From assembly GCA_021613375.1 (NCBI GenBank), contig CM038708.1, positions 31,477,559 to 31,541,558 of the forward strand: a stretch of 64,000 nt of DNA, written 5' to 3'. This DNA comes from Megaleporinus macrocephalus (lineage: Eukaryota; Chordata; Actinopteri; Characiformes; Anostomidae). Shown one piece after another: positions 35,416 to 49,062 of the stretch (the first letter of the stretch is position 1; the number at the start of each line of letters is the position of its first letter). Position numbers and translations under genes: made by a program. The notes under the pieces are model-generated. The model did no database searches. It was not told where the DNA came from and worked only from the letters and a program-made list of their open reading frames with translations.

Positions 35416-38400
35416 GTAAGTTTGGCGGCGGTTAAGCAAATCGTTACGGCGTTCTTGAATTAAAATATCGGGGTTATTCAAATTATGAGAGTGAGGGTGA
35501 AGCTAAGGGGGGAGAAAAAAAAGTTTGTGTTAATCAGCGCCCTGCTCGGGACCTGAGAGAAAAAGGCAGCGGAGGGAAGAGAAATGCACAGAAAAATGAA
35601 AATAAACTATGTTATGAACTTCTTGTCGCGTCGCGCCGAATGCAAACGAGCGTCAACAAACAGAGGAAGTGCTGGAGTTTTTTAAAAAGTTGGGGAGAGA
35701 GGGGAAAAAAGTTTTGCAATTGCGTCCAGTTTAAGTTTTTTTCTCCTCGCTTTTCTTTCTGTGAATATAATAACGACGGGGCTGCGAGGACAGTTAGCCG
35801 TGACGAAGGCAGGCGCGTTCAAAGCAGGGGGAAAGTTAAGAGGACATGAAGGAAATTAAAGTGAATATGGAGCGGCCGCTGCTGCAGACCGAGCTGCTGC
35901 TCACATTTTGACACATTTACGTGCACCGCCAGGCGAGCACCGTAAACACGGCGGCGGCGGCGGCTGCGCGTTCCAGCCGAAGCGCGTTCACGGTCGGTCG
36001 CCGTGTTTGACTAAAGTTGTCGGGCTTCTCGGTGTGCGGAGAGTCGCGCTAAAGTTTGTGGCTCGTATCGGAGGTTGATAACGGCGTTTTTTTTCCCGCG
36101 GAGTGCCGTGTGGAGGGAGGGAGGGAGGGGGGCTGCTTGTCAATATCACAAACAACCAAAATGGAGGGAGAAAGTTTACGGGGGGACTGACTGACTGCGG
36201 CGATGCGGAGCTAAACATGTGGCCGTCTGCTTCACAACACCTCACACACACACTGCATGTGTACAGGAGCCGGTCGGCGAGTTACGGTTCTCTGAGTTCA
36301 CCGCCGCCGTGATTGTGTCAAAGTTTGTGTAATTGAGGGAGGGAGCGGAGGGTGGGGGCTGGTGGGGGGAGAGAAGGAGTTGGGGAGGGGGGGCTTTCCT
36401 TGAGAGTCTGGTCAGTGGTGGTCTTCTGGTGTATGTGGATGGAGTTGAAGCCCTGTGAGGTTTAGCATGTAGCTCCGTAGTCCTTGTCATTTGAGGAGAG
36501 TGAACTCGCTGCCCGCACGAAGTTTTGATGAAGTGTCTCTCTCGCGCTCCACGAGCTCACGCACGTGAACTGCGAATGTGTTTTTAAGGGCAAATCGAGG
36601 CTTTTCTCCTCGAGCTGCTGCTGCTGCTCCTGCGAGTGGATGAAAGGAGCACGTGTGGCATGGCTGGGTGTGTAAGGGGGGGCGGTAGGGGGACAGTGGG
36701 GGCTGATACCCCTCACCCCTCATCCTTAATGCCCCCTGAGTGTCCTTTTTCTGCAGTGACTGGGTTTACAGTGGCGGTGTCGGGGGGTGTAGTTCTTAAA
36801 CGCGGGCGGTTGTTTGGGTTTTAATGTTGAATCTGAAAAAGCGTGTTTTTTTGAGTCTTCTGCTTCGTTATTTTTTTTATGCACCAACTCTTGTTTTCCT
36901 TGCTGTTCGTTCCTGTCGGGTCTCCACGTGCGTGATCGCATTTAAAGCTCGCGCAGCTCCGCGAGCCGAATTTAGCGTCTTTAAAATTTTATTGTATGAA
37001 GTGACGTTTATCTTTGAGGTGTCTTGTCTGTAGGAGGAGGGGGAGGTGTTGAGAGTGGCTGTGCAGGTTTGTCTGAGAAAAAGCGTGTTGGATGTTTTGG
37101 TGGAGCAGCAGTAAACCGCAGGCTATTTCTATTATTTTATTTAATCGTTTTGTTTTGTGTTCTGCAAATTTCAATCTAGAAAAATGAGCAAAAAGATCTA
37201 AATTTAATGTAACAATCTAGAAACTAGGGTTTGTTAATAGTGTGGGGTTTAACTTCTATTTTATTTCATTTTTATCTTGGTTTGTTGTTTTTGTCAGTTT
37301 AGATATAATGGAACCTGTGAATTAGAGAAAAAGCACCCTGGCTGGTTTTAAATTTAGTGTTGTTTCCTTGCTGATAAATGTTGTTTTTGTGGTGTATAAT
37401 AAATCCACAGTTCTTCTGTTTTTAATGAAAACTATTTAATCTGTCTTAGAAAATGTGTATTAAATTAAAAAAAAATAGATGCAGTTTGATAAAAAAACGA
37501 TGAAGACCTTTAGGCTGTAATGTTGATGATTTTCTATAAAGTATTAATGTTAGGTCATGAAAATTAATCATTCAGTTATTTAAAAGAATCACATTTATGG
37601 TGATATTTACACTTAGATTCTGTTAGAGTTTTCTGACTAAAATAGGATATTTTATTTATTTATAGGTTATTTAAACAATGAATGGAAATCAAACAATTAT
37701 TAAAAATAAGCTCTTATTTGAATTTTGGAGGCTGCATCTTCCATAATTAATGTAAAACCAGCTTAGTATGAAGAACTGTTTATCTAGTCCCCTTTTTGCC
37801 ATCACAAAGTTTTACCAGTTTGTAAATTATACATCTCATGACAAACATGAAAAAAGGTTTTCTTTATAATTAAAGTAGTAATTAGACTGAATTAATGTCA
37901 AATTTAACTGTAAAATCACAGAATTTACACTACAGAATTAAATCTAATTTAGAGGTTTTCACAATTTCATCAATCTCCATGACATTTTCCTTTTCACTTG
38001 ATAAGCAGCACTAAAAAAGTAGGAAAATAATTAAAAGGAATAAAAATGCATTTCATGTTATTTTTAACCTTTTTTTTTACAAGTAAACAGTCATTACAAA
38101 AAGTAAAGCCGAGTTAAAACTGCAGAATACGTAACAAAGCAACCTCAGTTTTTTCTTTAGTTTAATGTTGCTGTCTTCTGTGTTTAGTCAGATAAATTGT
38201 GCAGAAGAATCAAACAGCCAAAAATCAGAAGGTAACTGAAGCACTGTTCTGTAGAAGAAACACTTCTCATTCTCTTGTGCTTTAAAAGTTTAAAGAGCTT
38301 CAGAAAGTATGAAACAGCTGTGGAGGATGAGTATGTGCTGTTAGATGCAGAAACAGAAAGGTTTTCTGAAGTCAGTGAGACATTTAGGTAGCTCAAAATA

Positions 38401-41400
38401 TCATTCACTGCCCTGATGGGGGTTCTAGGGCTGTAGTTTTCCTCACTACTAGCAAAACATATCAGATTAATCTAAATTAATATAGAAAAATTATAGATAT
38501 ATATGTTGGTAAAATACTACTGGTCTTGGAGCACCAACAATACCTGTAACACATAATCTTATGAGCTATACATTAGACCAGATTAAACATTAGGCTTAAT
38601 TATAAATTTGTCATGTAGTATATGCTAATTATTTATTTATATTTTTTGGAAAAACATGATTTATCATTGAGCAATTGGCAGGGTATAACATATGGCTTAG
38701 ATGTTACAATAATTATTTAATTGAATACTTTGTTTTAGTGAATATATAAACTGCTTGTAAATCTTTAATAACATATCATTATTCTTTAAACAGCCAATGA
38801 ATGAACAGAATGGAAGAGGGTTTGTAATGTAGGACATCAGATATTGATTAATGAAGGGAACTTCAGGGTATAATTGATGTGGAAATATAAAGAAAATGTA
38901 AAAAGTTTGGCCATTACTTTGCCTTAAAGTCAACAGTACCACATGGTATTACATTGTACCAACAGCGCATGGACCGCTTACTACACAGAACATAATTAAT
39001 CTCTTTCCTGTAGGGTTGTAAATAGCTGCAACAGGCTGCTGAAAGCTGCTTACCTAAAAGCTGTGCATGTTTTAGTGTCTGATCTCTGTAATATCACGCT
39101 TATTCTGCCATTGCAGTCTTCTTCCTGCTAACCAGTAGCTCCGATCATTTGGTCTACTTGGGCTACCACCAGATTATTGTGATTTTTGGTCATTGCTGCA
39201 ATTTCAGAGTATATGGCTGAGGATATTACCCATGAGCAGCTCTAGTTCATGTTTTTAAATGCAGAATTCTTTATTCCTGTGGTTAGCTATATTTGAGATT
39301 GTATTTCTGAGATTTAACCTGTTTTCAAGCTCAATATTGGGTTCTGTATGCTTTGAAAAGCTTAATAAAGTTCTGTAATGGTTGCTTTGTAATCCTTGAT
39401 GCAGGACAAAGATTGATGTGCAAATGTGAAATTACAAAATCATATGTTAGAGGCCTGTGTTAGTGTTTTGTTGCTACTTTTATATGTCACTCATGTCTAT
39501 ATGAAGTGCAGTCTATATGTAATTGCACAGTGACAACTGCAGTTATTTTGGCTGTTTAATGTACTAGGTTTTAAACAAAACTGTGAATGCTGGCATGCAG
39601 ACGGTCATCTGTAATTTGCTTACATGTACAGTTGTATGCAAATGTTTAAACAACCACAGTCAAATGACAAGTAGATTTTATTCAGTCTGGAAAAATCACT
39701 GTAACGCACAACTTCATGTTGCCTACTGCTTTATAAAATTGTGACGATATACAAAACATAGATTTTCAATATATAACTTGTTATAATTAATAATGCTCGC
39801 AATTAACATGTCTTTCACCAAGGTTTTTAGAGCAGTGTCTATGGAAACGCTGGCGGACAAGTCCACCACTGCATTGCAGTCGCTACATGAACGTTTGCAT
39901 GATTTTGTCACATGATAATGAAAAAGTTCACTGTGGGTTTTCCTCACCGGATTACCACCAACAATCAGATGTTAGGACCAGAATTGTTTGTGTTATAAAA
40001 CTCCCTGTTCTTCTGTATTGTGATTCCAAATGAAACACAGTAACAGGCAGGTTCTTTGAGCTAGCTGAGTTTTCAATCAGTGATAGGTGGGAGTTCTGAA
40101 AGGGTAGGGGGTAGCATGGTATTATTGGTTGATAATATTTTTTCTTGCCTGTTGAATGATGACATGAGTTGTGCTTAATATGACTAGGGACATGAACTAA
40201 CAAAGTAATCCATTTTAATTTCCGGTTGGCTTAGAAATAGAGAAACAACCTGTGGACTACAGAAGAGCATTGTAGTAGATGAGTAAAGAATACATTCAGT
40301 CATTAAAAAAACTGCTAACAGATCGAAAACACTCTCAAGGATGTGTAAATATGTGTCAAATGTGTCATTAGCCAGCATAAGCCAATTTCAGTGGGTTCAC
40401 CACAAGTAAGCTACTGATATCTCTCAAAAACAGGTTGCAGTTAGACAAAATGTATATAAGAAACCTGTCCAGTTTCAGGATAAAGCGTTATGGATGAAAT
40501 GGTGATGCACACAGATTGCACATGAAGTGGTAGAAAGAGAACAGTGGAAAAGAGAAAGTGGAAACAAGAATCTGTGAAACATGGCAGCATGGACATGCAA
40601 GGCCACTCTCTTACTTTGATCTCTATTGATGATTTGACTGTTTGCAGTAGAATCAATTCTCAAGCGTACAAAGTAATCTTTACTGTTCAGATCTCTCAAA
40701 ACAACTAAGAGACATTTTAAAATGTTCCTGACTGGAAGAGCCACCTGACCTGAATCAATCTTATGCTCACTTTGTGAATACAAGACTAAAGGCAGAAAGT
40801 ACCTGAAATAAACAGGAAGTGAAATTGGCTGCCTGGTACAATATCAGCATGAATAAAATGCAGCATGTGCTGATGTCTTTGGGTCACAGACCAGCAAACA
40901 AGAATTTTACAATTTTATTATGAGACTATTTGAATCTGCTGTTTGGTAGCCTAATTTTCACTATATTGAAAATTACTGTGCAAATCTATTACTGTGCAAA
41001 AGATTTAAAGGACGCTATATTTCAAAAGCTTTTTCTACAGACAGGGAACTGTTATTTGCTCAGCAAAACACTTTCTTTTTCAAATACTTCAATACGATTA
41101 AACAATGAACAGTGGTTTCACATATGTCAGTGTGTTTATTCTTTGTGGCAACCCAGTATTATTTTGATTATTATCTAATAACGGCCTTGAGTGCTAAGTA
41201 ATTGACTAAGCTAAATCCAGATTGCTTGTAAAGCAATTTTATAAATGTATGCAATGTCTGAGGGTTCAGGAGAAATTCAGAAATAAAGGTGTTGCTGCTT
41301 TGTTGCTACTTTTGTGTTTTTTTTGTTTTCTGGTCTAATGACACAGGGTATTCTTACTGGTAAAAATACACTTACTGCAAAGATAAAGGGTCAGCTTAGA

Positions 41401-43470
41401 TGCCAAAAATTATTAAAACAATTATTAAATATGTTTATTGTTTTAGTATTTGATTGCATTCAGTACACAATCCACTGTATCACCTAAAATGAGACATCCA
41501 TATATATTTCTCCAATCTTAAAGAATCTGAATACATCTAGCATAGATCTAATAGAACAAAACCCAAGTCGCCTTATCATTTCAGTAAAAACTCATAAATT
41601 CATCAAAAACTCATGTTTGAGTGGTAGAGCTTGAAATATTTGTTTGAGCCAACACAGGACATGAATATTCATGTAGGGTTTAATAGGGCTTTAATATCAT
41701 TTATCAAATGTTGGTTAGGTTTGGTTAGGGTTTAAATTTCACATGGTTTTCTACCCCATCTGTCACTTTAAAAGGAGTTTGGCCTTTGTTTACCCATGCA
41801 TGCAATTTTTCTCCTACTTTTATTATTTTAAACCAGTGGCTCTTCGTGATAATAAGGGCTTCCCTGCCCTTCACAGCTTAGTGTTTTCTAGCCTAACTCC
41901 TTTAACGCAGGAAGAGCTTGTTAATTAGCTAATTTGTGGATCAGCTGTAGAAAGGAAAACAGCTAAACATACTAGAATTGAGAACCACTGCGGTTTTCAG
42001 CAGTTTATAATCTGGCTTGTTAAAGTATGTCTGGCTTGCATGTAAAACAGCTATAAGGAAACCCTAACAAGTGCACTCCTTAGGATATAGAGCTGAGAGT
42101 TAAAAATATCAATATTAAATCCCTATTGTTTTATTCTCTAAAAATTGACCCTAAAGAGAGATTTTATCTAAATTAGCAATTTGTGATCCATCAAAATAAA
42201 AATCAAATCTTTTGCTATATAGCACTTCTCCCACAAGCAGTTGTAATTCAAAGTGTTTTACAGATTTTTGAGCAAAGTATGAACGAAAGAAAAATGGTGA
42301 TGGTTCAGCTATGATCTACTTATGAGACAAGAGCTGAAAGGTGGGATGCTGGACTGGGTTGCTGATTGGTTTGCAAAGTTAAAACAACACAATATCATTA
42401 GATGGTAAAACTTAAAGTTTTGCATAAATCAAACTTTGAGATAGAAACAAATGTATTGATAGTGGTTTGTTGTGAAATGGTTAGTTGTGGAAAAACTTAC
42501 AGAATGTTTACAGTGGTGGTGATAGGAACCTGGGCCTGCAATGTTTGGAATGAAAATATAGACATTTTCTTTACCATCAAAACAACCATCGAACCTACAC
42601 ATGTAAACTTACACCAGTATTTGGGGGCATTTTTCGCCTTACACCGCCCTGCATGTACCTAGCCATCATGCATGGTTTTAAGTATCTAAGGTATCTCAAA
42701 ACTATGCATTATTACATACTTAGTAACTATTTTATGCAATAACATTTTGTTTTAAAAAAACTTTAGGTGGCTTTGCACCTCCGATTCCTATGACTACGGC
42801 TGTGAATTATTTAGATTTTAAGTTATTCACATCAAAGCACTATGAATAACTTTTTAAAAACACATAATCTATTTAATTGCATTGAAATGTAGAAAAATAA
42901 TGAGTATGGCCTTTTGTTTTCGAACTACTCTAGCTGAAATTCTTCCTCTGTGTTATGTTTGTAAAAGATACTTCAGACTTTGAGTACTTAAGTGGTTATA
43001 AATAGGTTAACTCTCTAATAAGTGGTTTACAGTGTGAAAGCTGGAAAGACTTTGGTTTTTTTAAAGAAAGCCACCAATTAAACCTTCTATTTAGAAGTTG
43101 TATTTGAACCAGGGGACTAGTCAGAGGAGTCACCCAAGCAGCTGTCCTTCAGAGTGGAACTATGGATTGTTTGAAGAACAAACAAAAATGTGTTGACTGC
43201 ACTAAACATTGGTGGTGTTGGTATCATCTTTAGTAAGTGGAGGTCTGATTCAGCTTATGTCAGGTGCAAATAGATTTTTGTTGGGCTACAGTTGGACTTT
43301 TGCAGAATGTTCTTAGGCTGTTAAAAAAATCGGGCCTGATTAAAACTCCATTGAGCCCTTTGGAATGGTTTAAGAGTAAGAACCAGTATGTAATTTTGTT
43401 CTAATATTGACTACTATTTCTTCATTACCTTTTATTGGAACTCAGCCAACATCCTTTCTTATTCCCTCAG
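35416..43470 (+). other. plag1 5' intron
   Basis: The first 1.6 kb (to about 37050) is CpG-rich, with G-runs and many short open frames that I regard as incidental; alternative first exons could lie there. The remainder is AT-rich and has no supported exon. A palindromic fish repeat similar to that at 30525 lies at about 41830-42000 (aaccagtggctc ... gagaaccactgcgg). Confidence 0.55.
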
Positions 43471-43573
43471 GGCCTGGTCTCTCTGTGGTGTTGAAGATTC
43501 CGCCTCTCTTGCTCTGTCAGCATTCGGACACATTTCCCGTGTCCACCGCGTGGCCGGCCCGTGCTAAGCTGCC

Positions 43574-46281
43574 ATGGCCACGGTCTCCCCTGATGATGAC
43601 TGCCCCAACCCGGCAGAGCGTGACCGAGTGAGGAAGAGGAGGCCGGAGGGCAAAGGGAGGAAGAACTTCCTGTGTCAGCTGTGTGAGAAGGCCTTCAACA
43701 GTGTGGAGAAGCTGAAAGTGCACTCTTATTCACACACAGGCGAGAGGCCATACCGCTGCACGCACACCGACTGCACCAAGGCCTTCGTCTCCAAGTACAA
43801 ACTGCTACGGTGGGTAACACAGGCCTTTTTTCTTAGTCACAGTATGACCAACAAATGCACAAAAATACACATAATAAAACAATGTATGCTATTAGAGGGG
43901 CAAGCTTTACTGTTCCTTGGGGGTCATCAACAAAGCTGCGACACAATCTTTAGAAAAGACCCATTTTTGCTACTTAATGACATTGCAAAATATTGTCAAA
44001 AGCTAAGCAGGAAGAAGTAAACATCAGATAAAAACACCTACCAAAGTAAGCGGGGTAGTGACTGTATATGACCCAAATATTGTTTATGAATTATTCTTAC
44101 ATTCAAAATGACCGACCTGCTTATGGTCAAGTCCTGGTCACATTCTCTCAGCCTAAAATTCTCTGTTTGTGTATCTTTTACATGCTATTCTGGTCACAAC
44201 TATCAGGATTTTGTCAGTTGTATTCTTATTGGCCACCCAAGCTTTGATGTGTACACATTTCCATGCAGTGAGTTGTGTTTGTCTTTTTGGACTGACACAT
44301 AATTGCTCTGCAGGATGTGATCCTTTTGGCGCAAGATAGTTACTGGACTGAAAACAATAAGTTTGTGATACAGCATTACGCAACCTCACAACTTTTTTTC
44401 TTTGAGGTATTTAGTATCTTTAAAATGAGACATGCCCCTACATATTAGAAGACCCTCAAATGGCCTTTATTGTCATAGTAACTGTCAAGCGGCAAAATGC
44501 ACTAGACTGTCTGATAGCATGCATAAGTTTGGCTAGTGAGACTATAGGGCATAGTGGTCATTAATTCAGTGAAAAATACTTCAGACACTTGCGTGAAACA
44601 AAGTGATGTGATACCAAGTAGGACCTTCCATGGTGTACTGTATGAAAGGAATCAAGGCACGACCCAGAAAGGGTGTTAATGATGGCCTTTTGCTCTTTAC
44701 TGAGAGAAATTACAGTAGCTACTTGAAAAGCTTGGTATTTCTCTGAAATTATTAATTATCACAGTTTTCCTAGGCCAGTGCCTAGTGACAGAGGTAGAGG
44801 TTACCACTGATAGTGGTAATTTGTTTACCATAAGAAAACCTGGTAACTACAGCAAGACACCAGTGATGGGTAATGTGATATCCTACATTAATACCATATT
44901 TATTGTACCCAGCATAAATAAAATTGTACTAGAAATGCAGTTGGTTAAATATGCTCAGTGCAGCCGTATCATGCCTGTACAAAAAGCCACCTATGTTTAG
45001 TCGTACATTTTAAGACACACTCAGATCGAAGCATCAGCTGGGTCAGGCGAAAAAATGGCATTTTCAAAAAGCCATCACAGTAAGCAACCACAAAGGTTTC
45101 ATTCTGTCTTATATGAATTCGTTTTGTGGCCAAACGGAAGATGACAATATACTCCAACCACAACCGTGCTTTGTTTTGAGCTGTGCTTTTATTTTAATTA
45201 ATTTGACAAAGATTAAATGTCAGCCCGGTTTACTGTGGTTATTTTCCACACATTTACAGATTCCTAGCACCCCAACACAGAGTTATACTTTCTCATTATA
45301 CTTGTTTTTCTTGCTTGTATCTACAGGCACATGGCCACACACTCACCAGAGAAGACTCATAAGTGCAGCTACTGTGAGAAGATGTTTCATCGCAAAGACC
45401 ACCTGAAGAACCACCTCCACACTCATGACCCCAACAAAGAGGCCTTCAGCTGCACGGAGTGCGGCAAGAGCTACAACACCAAGCTGGGATTCCGCAGGCA
45501 CCAGGCTCTGCACGCTGCTCACCGCGGGGACCTCACCTGTCAGGTGTGTCTACAGCCGTACCCCAGCACCCCATTGCTGCTGGAGCACCTGCGTGGCCAC
45601 GCTGGCAAGAGCGCTGCAGGAGCCAAGGAGAAGCGGCATCAGTGCGAGCATTGCGAGCGCCGCTTCTACACCCGCAAGGATGTGCGGCGGCACCTGGTTG
45701 TGCACACAGGCCGCAAGGACTTCCTGTGCCAGTACTGCGCCCAACGCTTCGGCCGCAAGGACCACTTGACCCGCCACGTGAAGAAGAGTCATGCCCACGA
45801 GCTGCTGCGGGTCAAGGCGGAGCCAGTAGAGCTGATGGAGCCGCACCAATCTCCGACATCGGGGTCCCTCACGTTACGCTATCCCCTAGGTCACACTTCC
45901 TATTCTCCGCCACCCCCTCTGAGGGCGGAGCTTGAAAGCTATCTTCTAGAGCTGCAGGCGGAGGAGACGCCCAAGCTGAATGCTGCTGCTGCCACTTCCA
46001 CCGGAGAAACGACATCATCTTTGGACTTCCTGTCTCCGCTGTTCAACTTCTTGCCCTACGGTCAAGGACCGGGGTCTGCCTTGGGGGTTTCCTACAGCCA
46101 GGAGGAGGGGCTGCCCGTGATAACACCCTCTCAAGACCCGGCCGACCCTCTAAGCTCACTTCATACGCTCCCGCATCCACCCACGCTTACACAAACGCAT
46201 GGGCTCACTGCTAATTACACGCACTCACAAAGCCTGAATACAACCACCACCCTGCCTCGCTTCCACCAGGCCTTCCAGTGA
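43574..46281 (+). CDS. plag1: Zinc finger transcription factor PLAG1, 2 coding exons
   Basis: Nuclear C2H2 transcription factor that activates growth genes such as IGF2 (family knowledge). Coding exons are 43574-43809 and 45327-46281, with a phase-2 junction (ctacg|gtgggt ... ctacag|gcac). They give 396 aa against about 500 in human. A basic region with [10 protein letters not shown] (NLS-like, 21-30) precedes seven C2H2 fingers: [50 protein letters not shown] and CQYCAQRF, all with the His pairs. The C-terminal activation region is shortened but keeps [34 protein letters not shown] and the final [11 protein letters not shown], all matching PLAG1 rather than PLAGL1/2. The 5' UTR exon begins after tattccctcag (43470). 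The gene is divergent from chchd7. Confidence 0.96.
43810..45326 (+). other. plag1 coding intron
   Basis: Flanked by gtgggt and ctacag. It contains no exon or repeat that I can name. Confidence 0.7.
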
Positions 46282-48900
46282 CCCAAATATATACATACAC
46301 ATGTACCTAGCTACCTTAGCACTTACTCAAAAGCATACCTACACTTTACCGTCAACTTGGCACTTAATTCTTTGAAAAAAAATCACAACAATTGTTTCTC
46401 AAGCCAGTAACACATATTAAAACATGTGCCTTTGAGAACATATCACGTACTTGTTTCTATCTACTTCAGTCTATATCTGGAGATGTTTTAGCAATAGAGG
46501 ATGTTGAACATCATCTGATAGTCATTCAAAATGAAATAATCACTTTGATAAAAAAAAGCATGTCTGCAAAGCAGAGCTCGGTTTGCAGTGAAGTTTTGTC
46601 CTCAAACGCTGAGATCATGTAGCTTTCAAAACCCTCCCATTTAGCACTTTGAACTTCTAATAATGAAGTTCCATTAAAGCTAAAAAAAAAAAACTTGCAG
46701 AGATTTTTTGTTGTTCGTTTGTTGGCCCATAAGCTGTTGGGTACTGAAATGCCAGCGTTTGAGTGACAGTGTCAGAACTCTACACAGCCAAAGGCAACCA
46801 AACCCCTCAGAGCCAGAGTGAGGAAGGCTCATCTCGTTTTGCTTTTAGTTTTTACTTTATTTTATTTTTATTACTTTTTTTGTTGTTGTCAATGATGGCC
46901 ATTCGCCTTCATGCTGCTGCTCATTTTAAGGGCCTGAAACTTTATCAGTGCAGATCTGCTTCACAATACAAAGCAATAAAGGGAAACATGGACAGACTTT
47001 ATATTTACAAAGACTCTCAAACGTACACACCAACGTTAAGCACTCTCCGTCTCCGTCTTGTTGTCTGCCATTTCCGTCTTTTATCTTCCTTCTCTTTGCT
47101 CTTCAGATACCAACACAACTCTCAACCTCATCCACCAGAATGCTGTCCATTGCACTGATTCAAGTCATAAACAAAACAAACGCATTCAGTTCACTCTGTG
47201 CATACACAGAACTTTTAAGGCAAATGCAGTTCTACAAATATTTCTACAGTTGCCATTTACTTAGCTGTAGAAGCGCATCTATAAATGAAACCCTTTTATT
47301 TTTCCAAACCCCTCTCGGAACAGATTTTTGTGTTTGCGTGTGCGTGTGAATGTTTGTAAGGTAATGTTTAAGGCGGAGATTATAGATGACGTGTGGTGAG
47401 TGAATGGTTCATATTGAATTTATGTTGGGAGCTGATGGTTGTTGGGTGCTGGAAAGCCTCCATGTTGGGCATATTTTTCATAATAGCACTTTCTACAAAA
47501 ATCGGATGCCTTCGTTTTGTCCTGTTACATTTTTTGTCATGAACGGTTTAGATGTCATATTTAGCTCTTTAGCAGATTGTTAGCATGTATATATAAAATG
47601 CTACGTGTGATATTTTTACAGGTACACTTCATACAGTGTTTTAACTTTGTACATTTCTCCTTTTTTTGTTTTTGTTTTGCTTTATTGCACAAAATGTCTG
47701 TGTCTCTCACTGAGACTTTACCGTATACAAAAAACAAAGGTTTATTCCACCCATAAGTCTTCAAAGCACTTCCTCGTTTTTTTTTCCTCAAATGGATTGT
47801 GTAAAGCTATACATGAATCTAAAGCAGTTTGTAAATACTTCAGTATTGATGAAAGTGTATAGAACTGGGAAGACCAGAATGCCTCAAGCCCTTAAGGTGT
47901 AAAACAGTGATGTCATTGATGCTGCTGAGTGAATGACTCTGATTACATGGAGAATCTGATCTGAATTGCTCTGTTTTCACTGGGAGACACAGACCTTTAG
48001 CAATTCAACTATTCAGTTACAGTGGTACCATCATTCTGCGTGTGCGTATGTGTATGTGAGGGTAACACAATCTCTCTGTATTGGATAATGCTGCTAATGG
48101 ACAAAGTATAGCCCTTGAAGGCGCAACAGAACTTCTCTCCTCTAGTCTGTTTGTTTTGTTGGTTTTTTTTTTTTTTTTTCATTTCAAATCCAAGACTGTG
48201 CGCTAAGGAGGGAGCATGAGTGTCCATCTGCGTTATACTGGGACGTGTCGGGAAGAAGGTGAAGCCTTTATTCACAAACCTGTTTGGGAGCTGGGCGTTG
48301 CCATAGCAACGTTCACAGGGTCCGAGCGGAACTGACCTCTTAATCTCACAACCTGTTGAAGAAGAGAAGAAAAAGAGAGAGCGTTTAGTTCAAGAGACAG
48401 CATTCCAGCCATAATGGTGTTTTACATTGTGTCCTTTTATGTCATTATTGTTTTTAATCGCATTTCTGTAATGCCATCCTGTGATAGTGGCTATTGCTAA
48501 TCATGTATATGTTACTTTAATGTACTTTTACAAACTACTGTTGTATGTGTATAGCCCAAGACAGAATGATTCATATATCTCTATATGTGTGGGTGTGTGC
48601 GTGTGTGTGTATTTGTTTTGAGAACTTGCTGCTGCAGCCTGCATTTCCTTTCGTCTCCTCCAGATGACATCATCCAAAGAGAAAGTTATTTATTGGCTGG
48701 CTGAGTGAGCCAGGTGTGTGTTGTAGAAGGTGAACGGCTGGCTGTTAGCGTGTGTGTCTGAGAGAGCGAGAGAGCAGGAGAGAGAGATTGTGTGTCTGTG
48801 TGCATTCAGACGACCTTTGCTGCTATGTGAGGAGAGGAGAGATTCGGTCCAGTGTTAATACTGTCCACAGTACTGAGCTCAATAAACATACCAGAAGGAC
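46282..48900 (+). other. Probable plag1 3' UTR
   Basis: About 2.6 kb without coding signal up to the AATAAA at 48881. It contains Pumilio-type TGTATATA (47586 on), T-runs and several AATAAA-like hexamers (for example 46974), so shorter 3' ends are possible. Long AU-rich 3' UTRs are normal for PLAG1. Confidence 0.5.
48881..48886 (+). terminator. Possible distal plag1 polyadenylation signal
   Basis: AATAAA in gagctcaataaacatacc, before a (TA)n array. It is the last good hexamer before clearly intergenic DNA. Confidence 0.45.
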
Positions 48901-48979
48901 TCACTTTACCAGACCCTTTTCTGTCTGTATTTGTGAACAGAGCTGTGTATGTAATAGGTGAAATATGAAATATTTGAAA

Positions 48980-48981
<2 letters not shown>

Positions 48982-49060
<79 letters not shown>
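48982..49060. repeat. (TA)n microsatellite
   Basis: About 38 TA units. Confidence 0.95.

Positions 49061-49062
<2 letters not shown>

Noticed and set aside
35084..37033. Many short open frames in the CpG-rich plag1 upstream region
   Set aside because: GC-rich DNA with few stops; no splice logic or recognisable product apart from possible uORFs.
45425..45935. Alternative frames inside plag1 exon 2, both strands
   Set aside because: Shadows of the GC-rich zinc-finger coding frame; none has its own homology.
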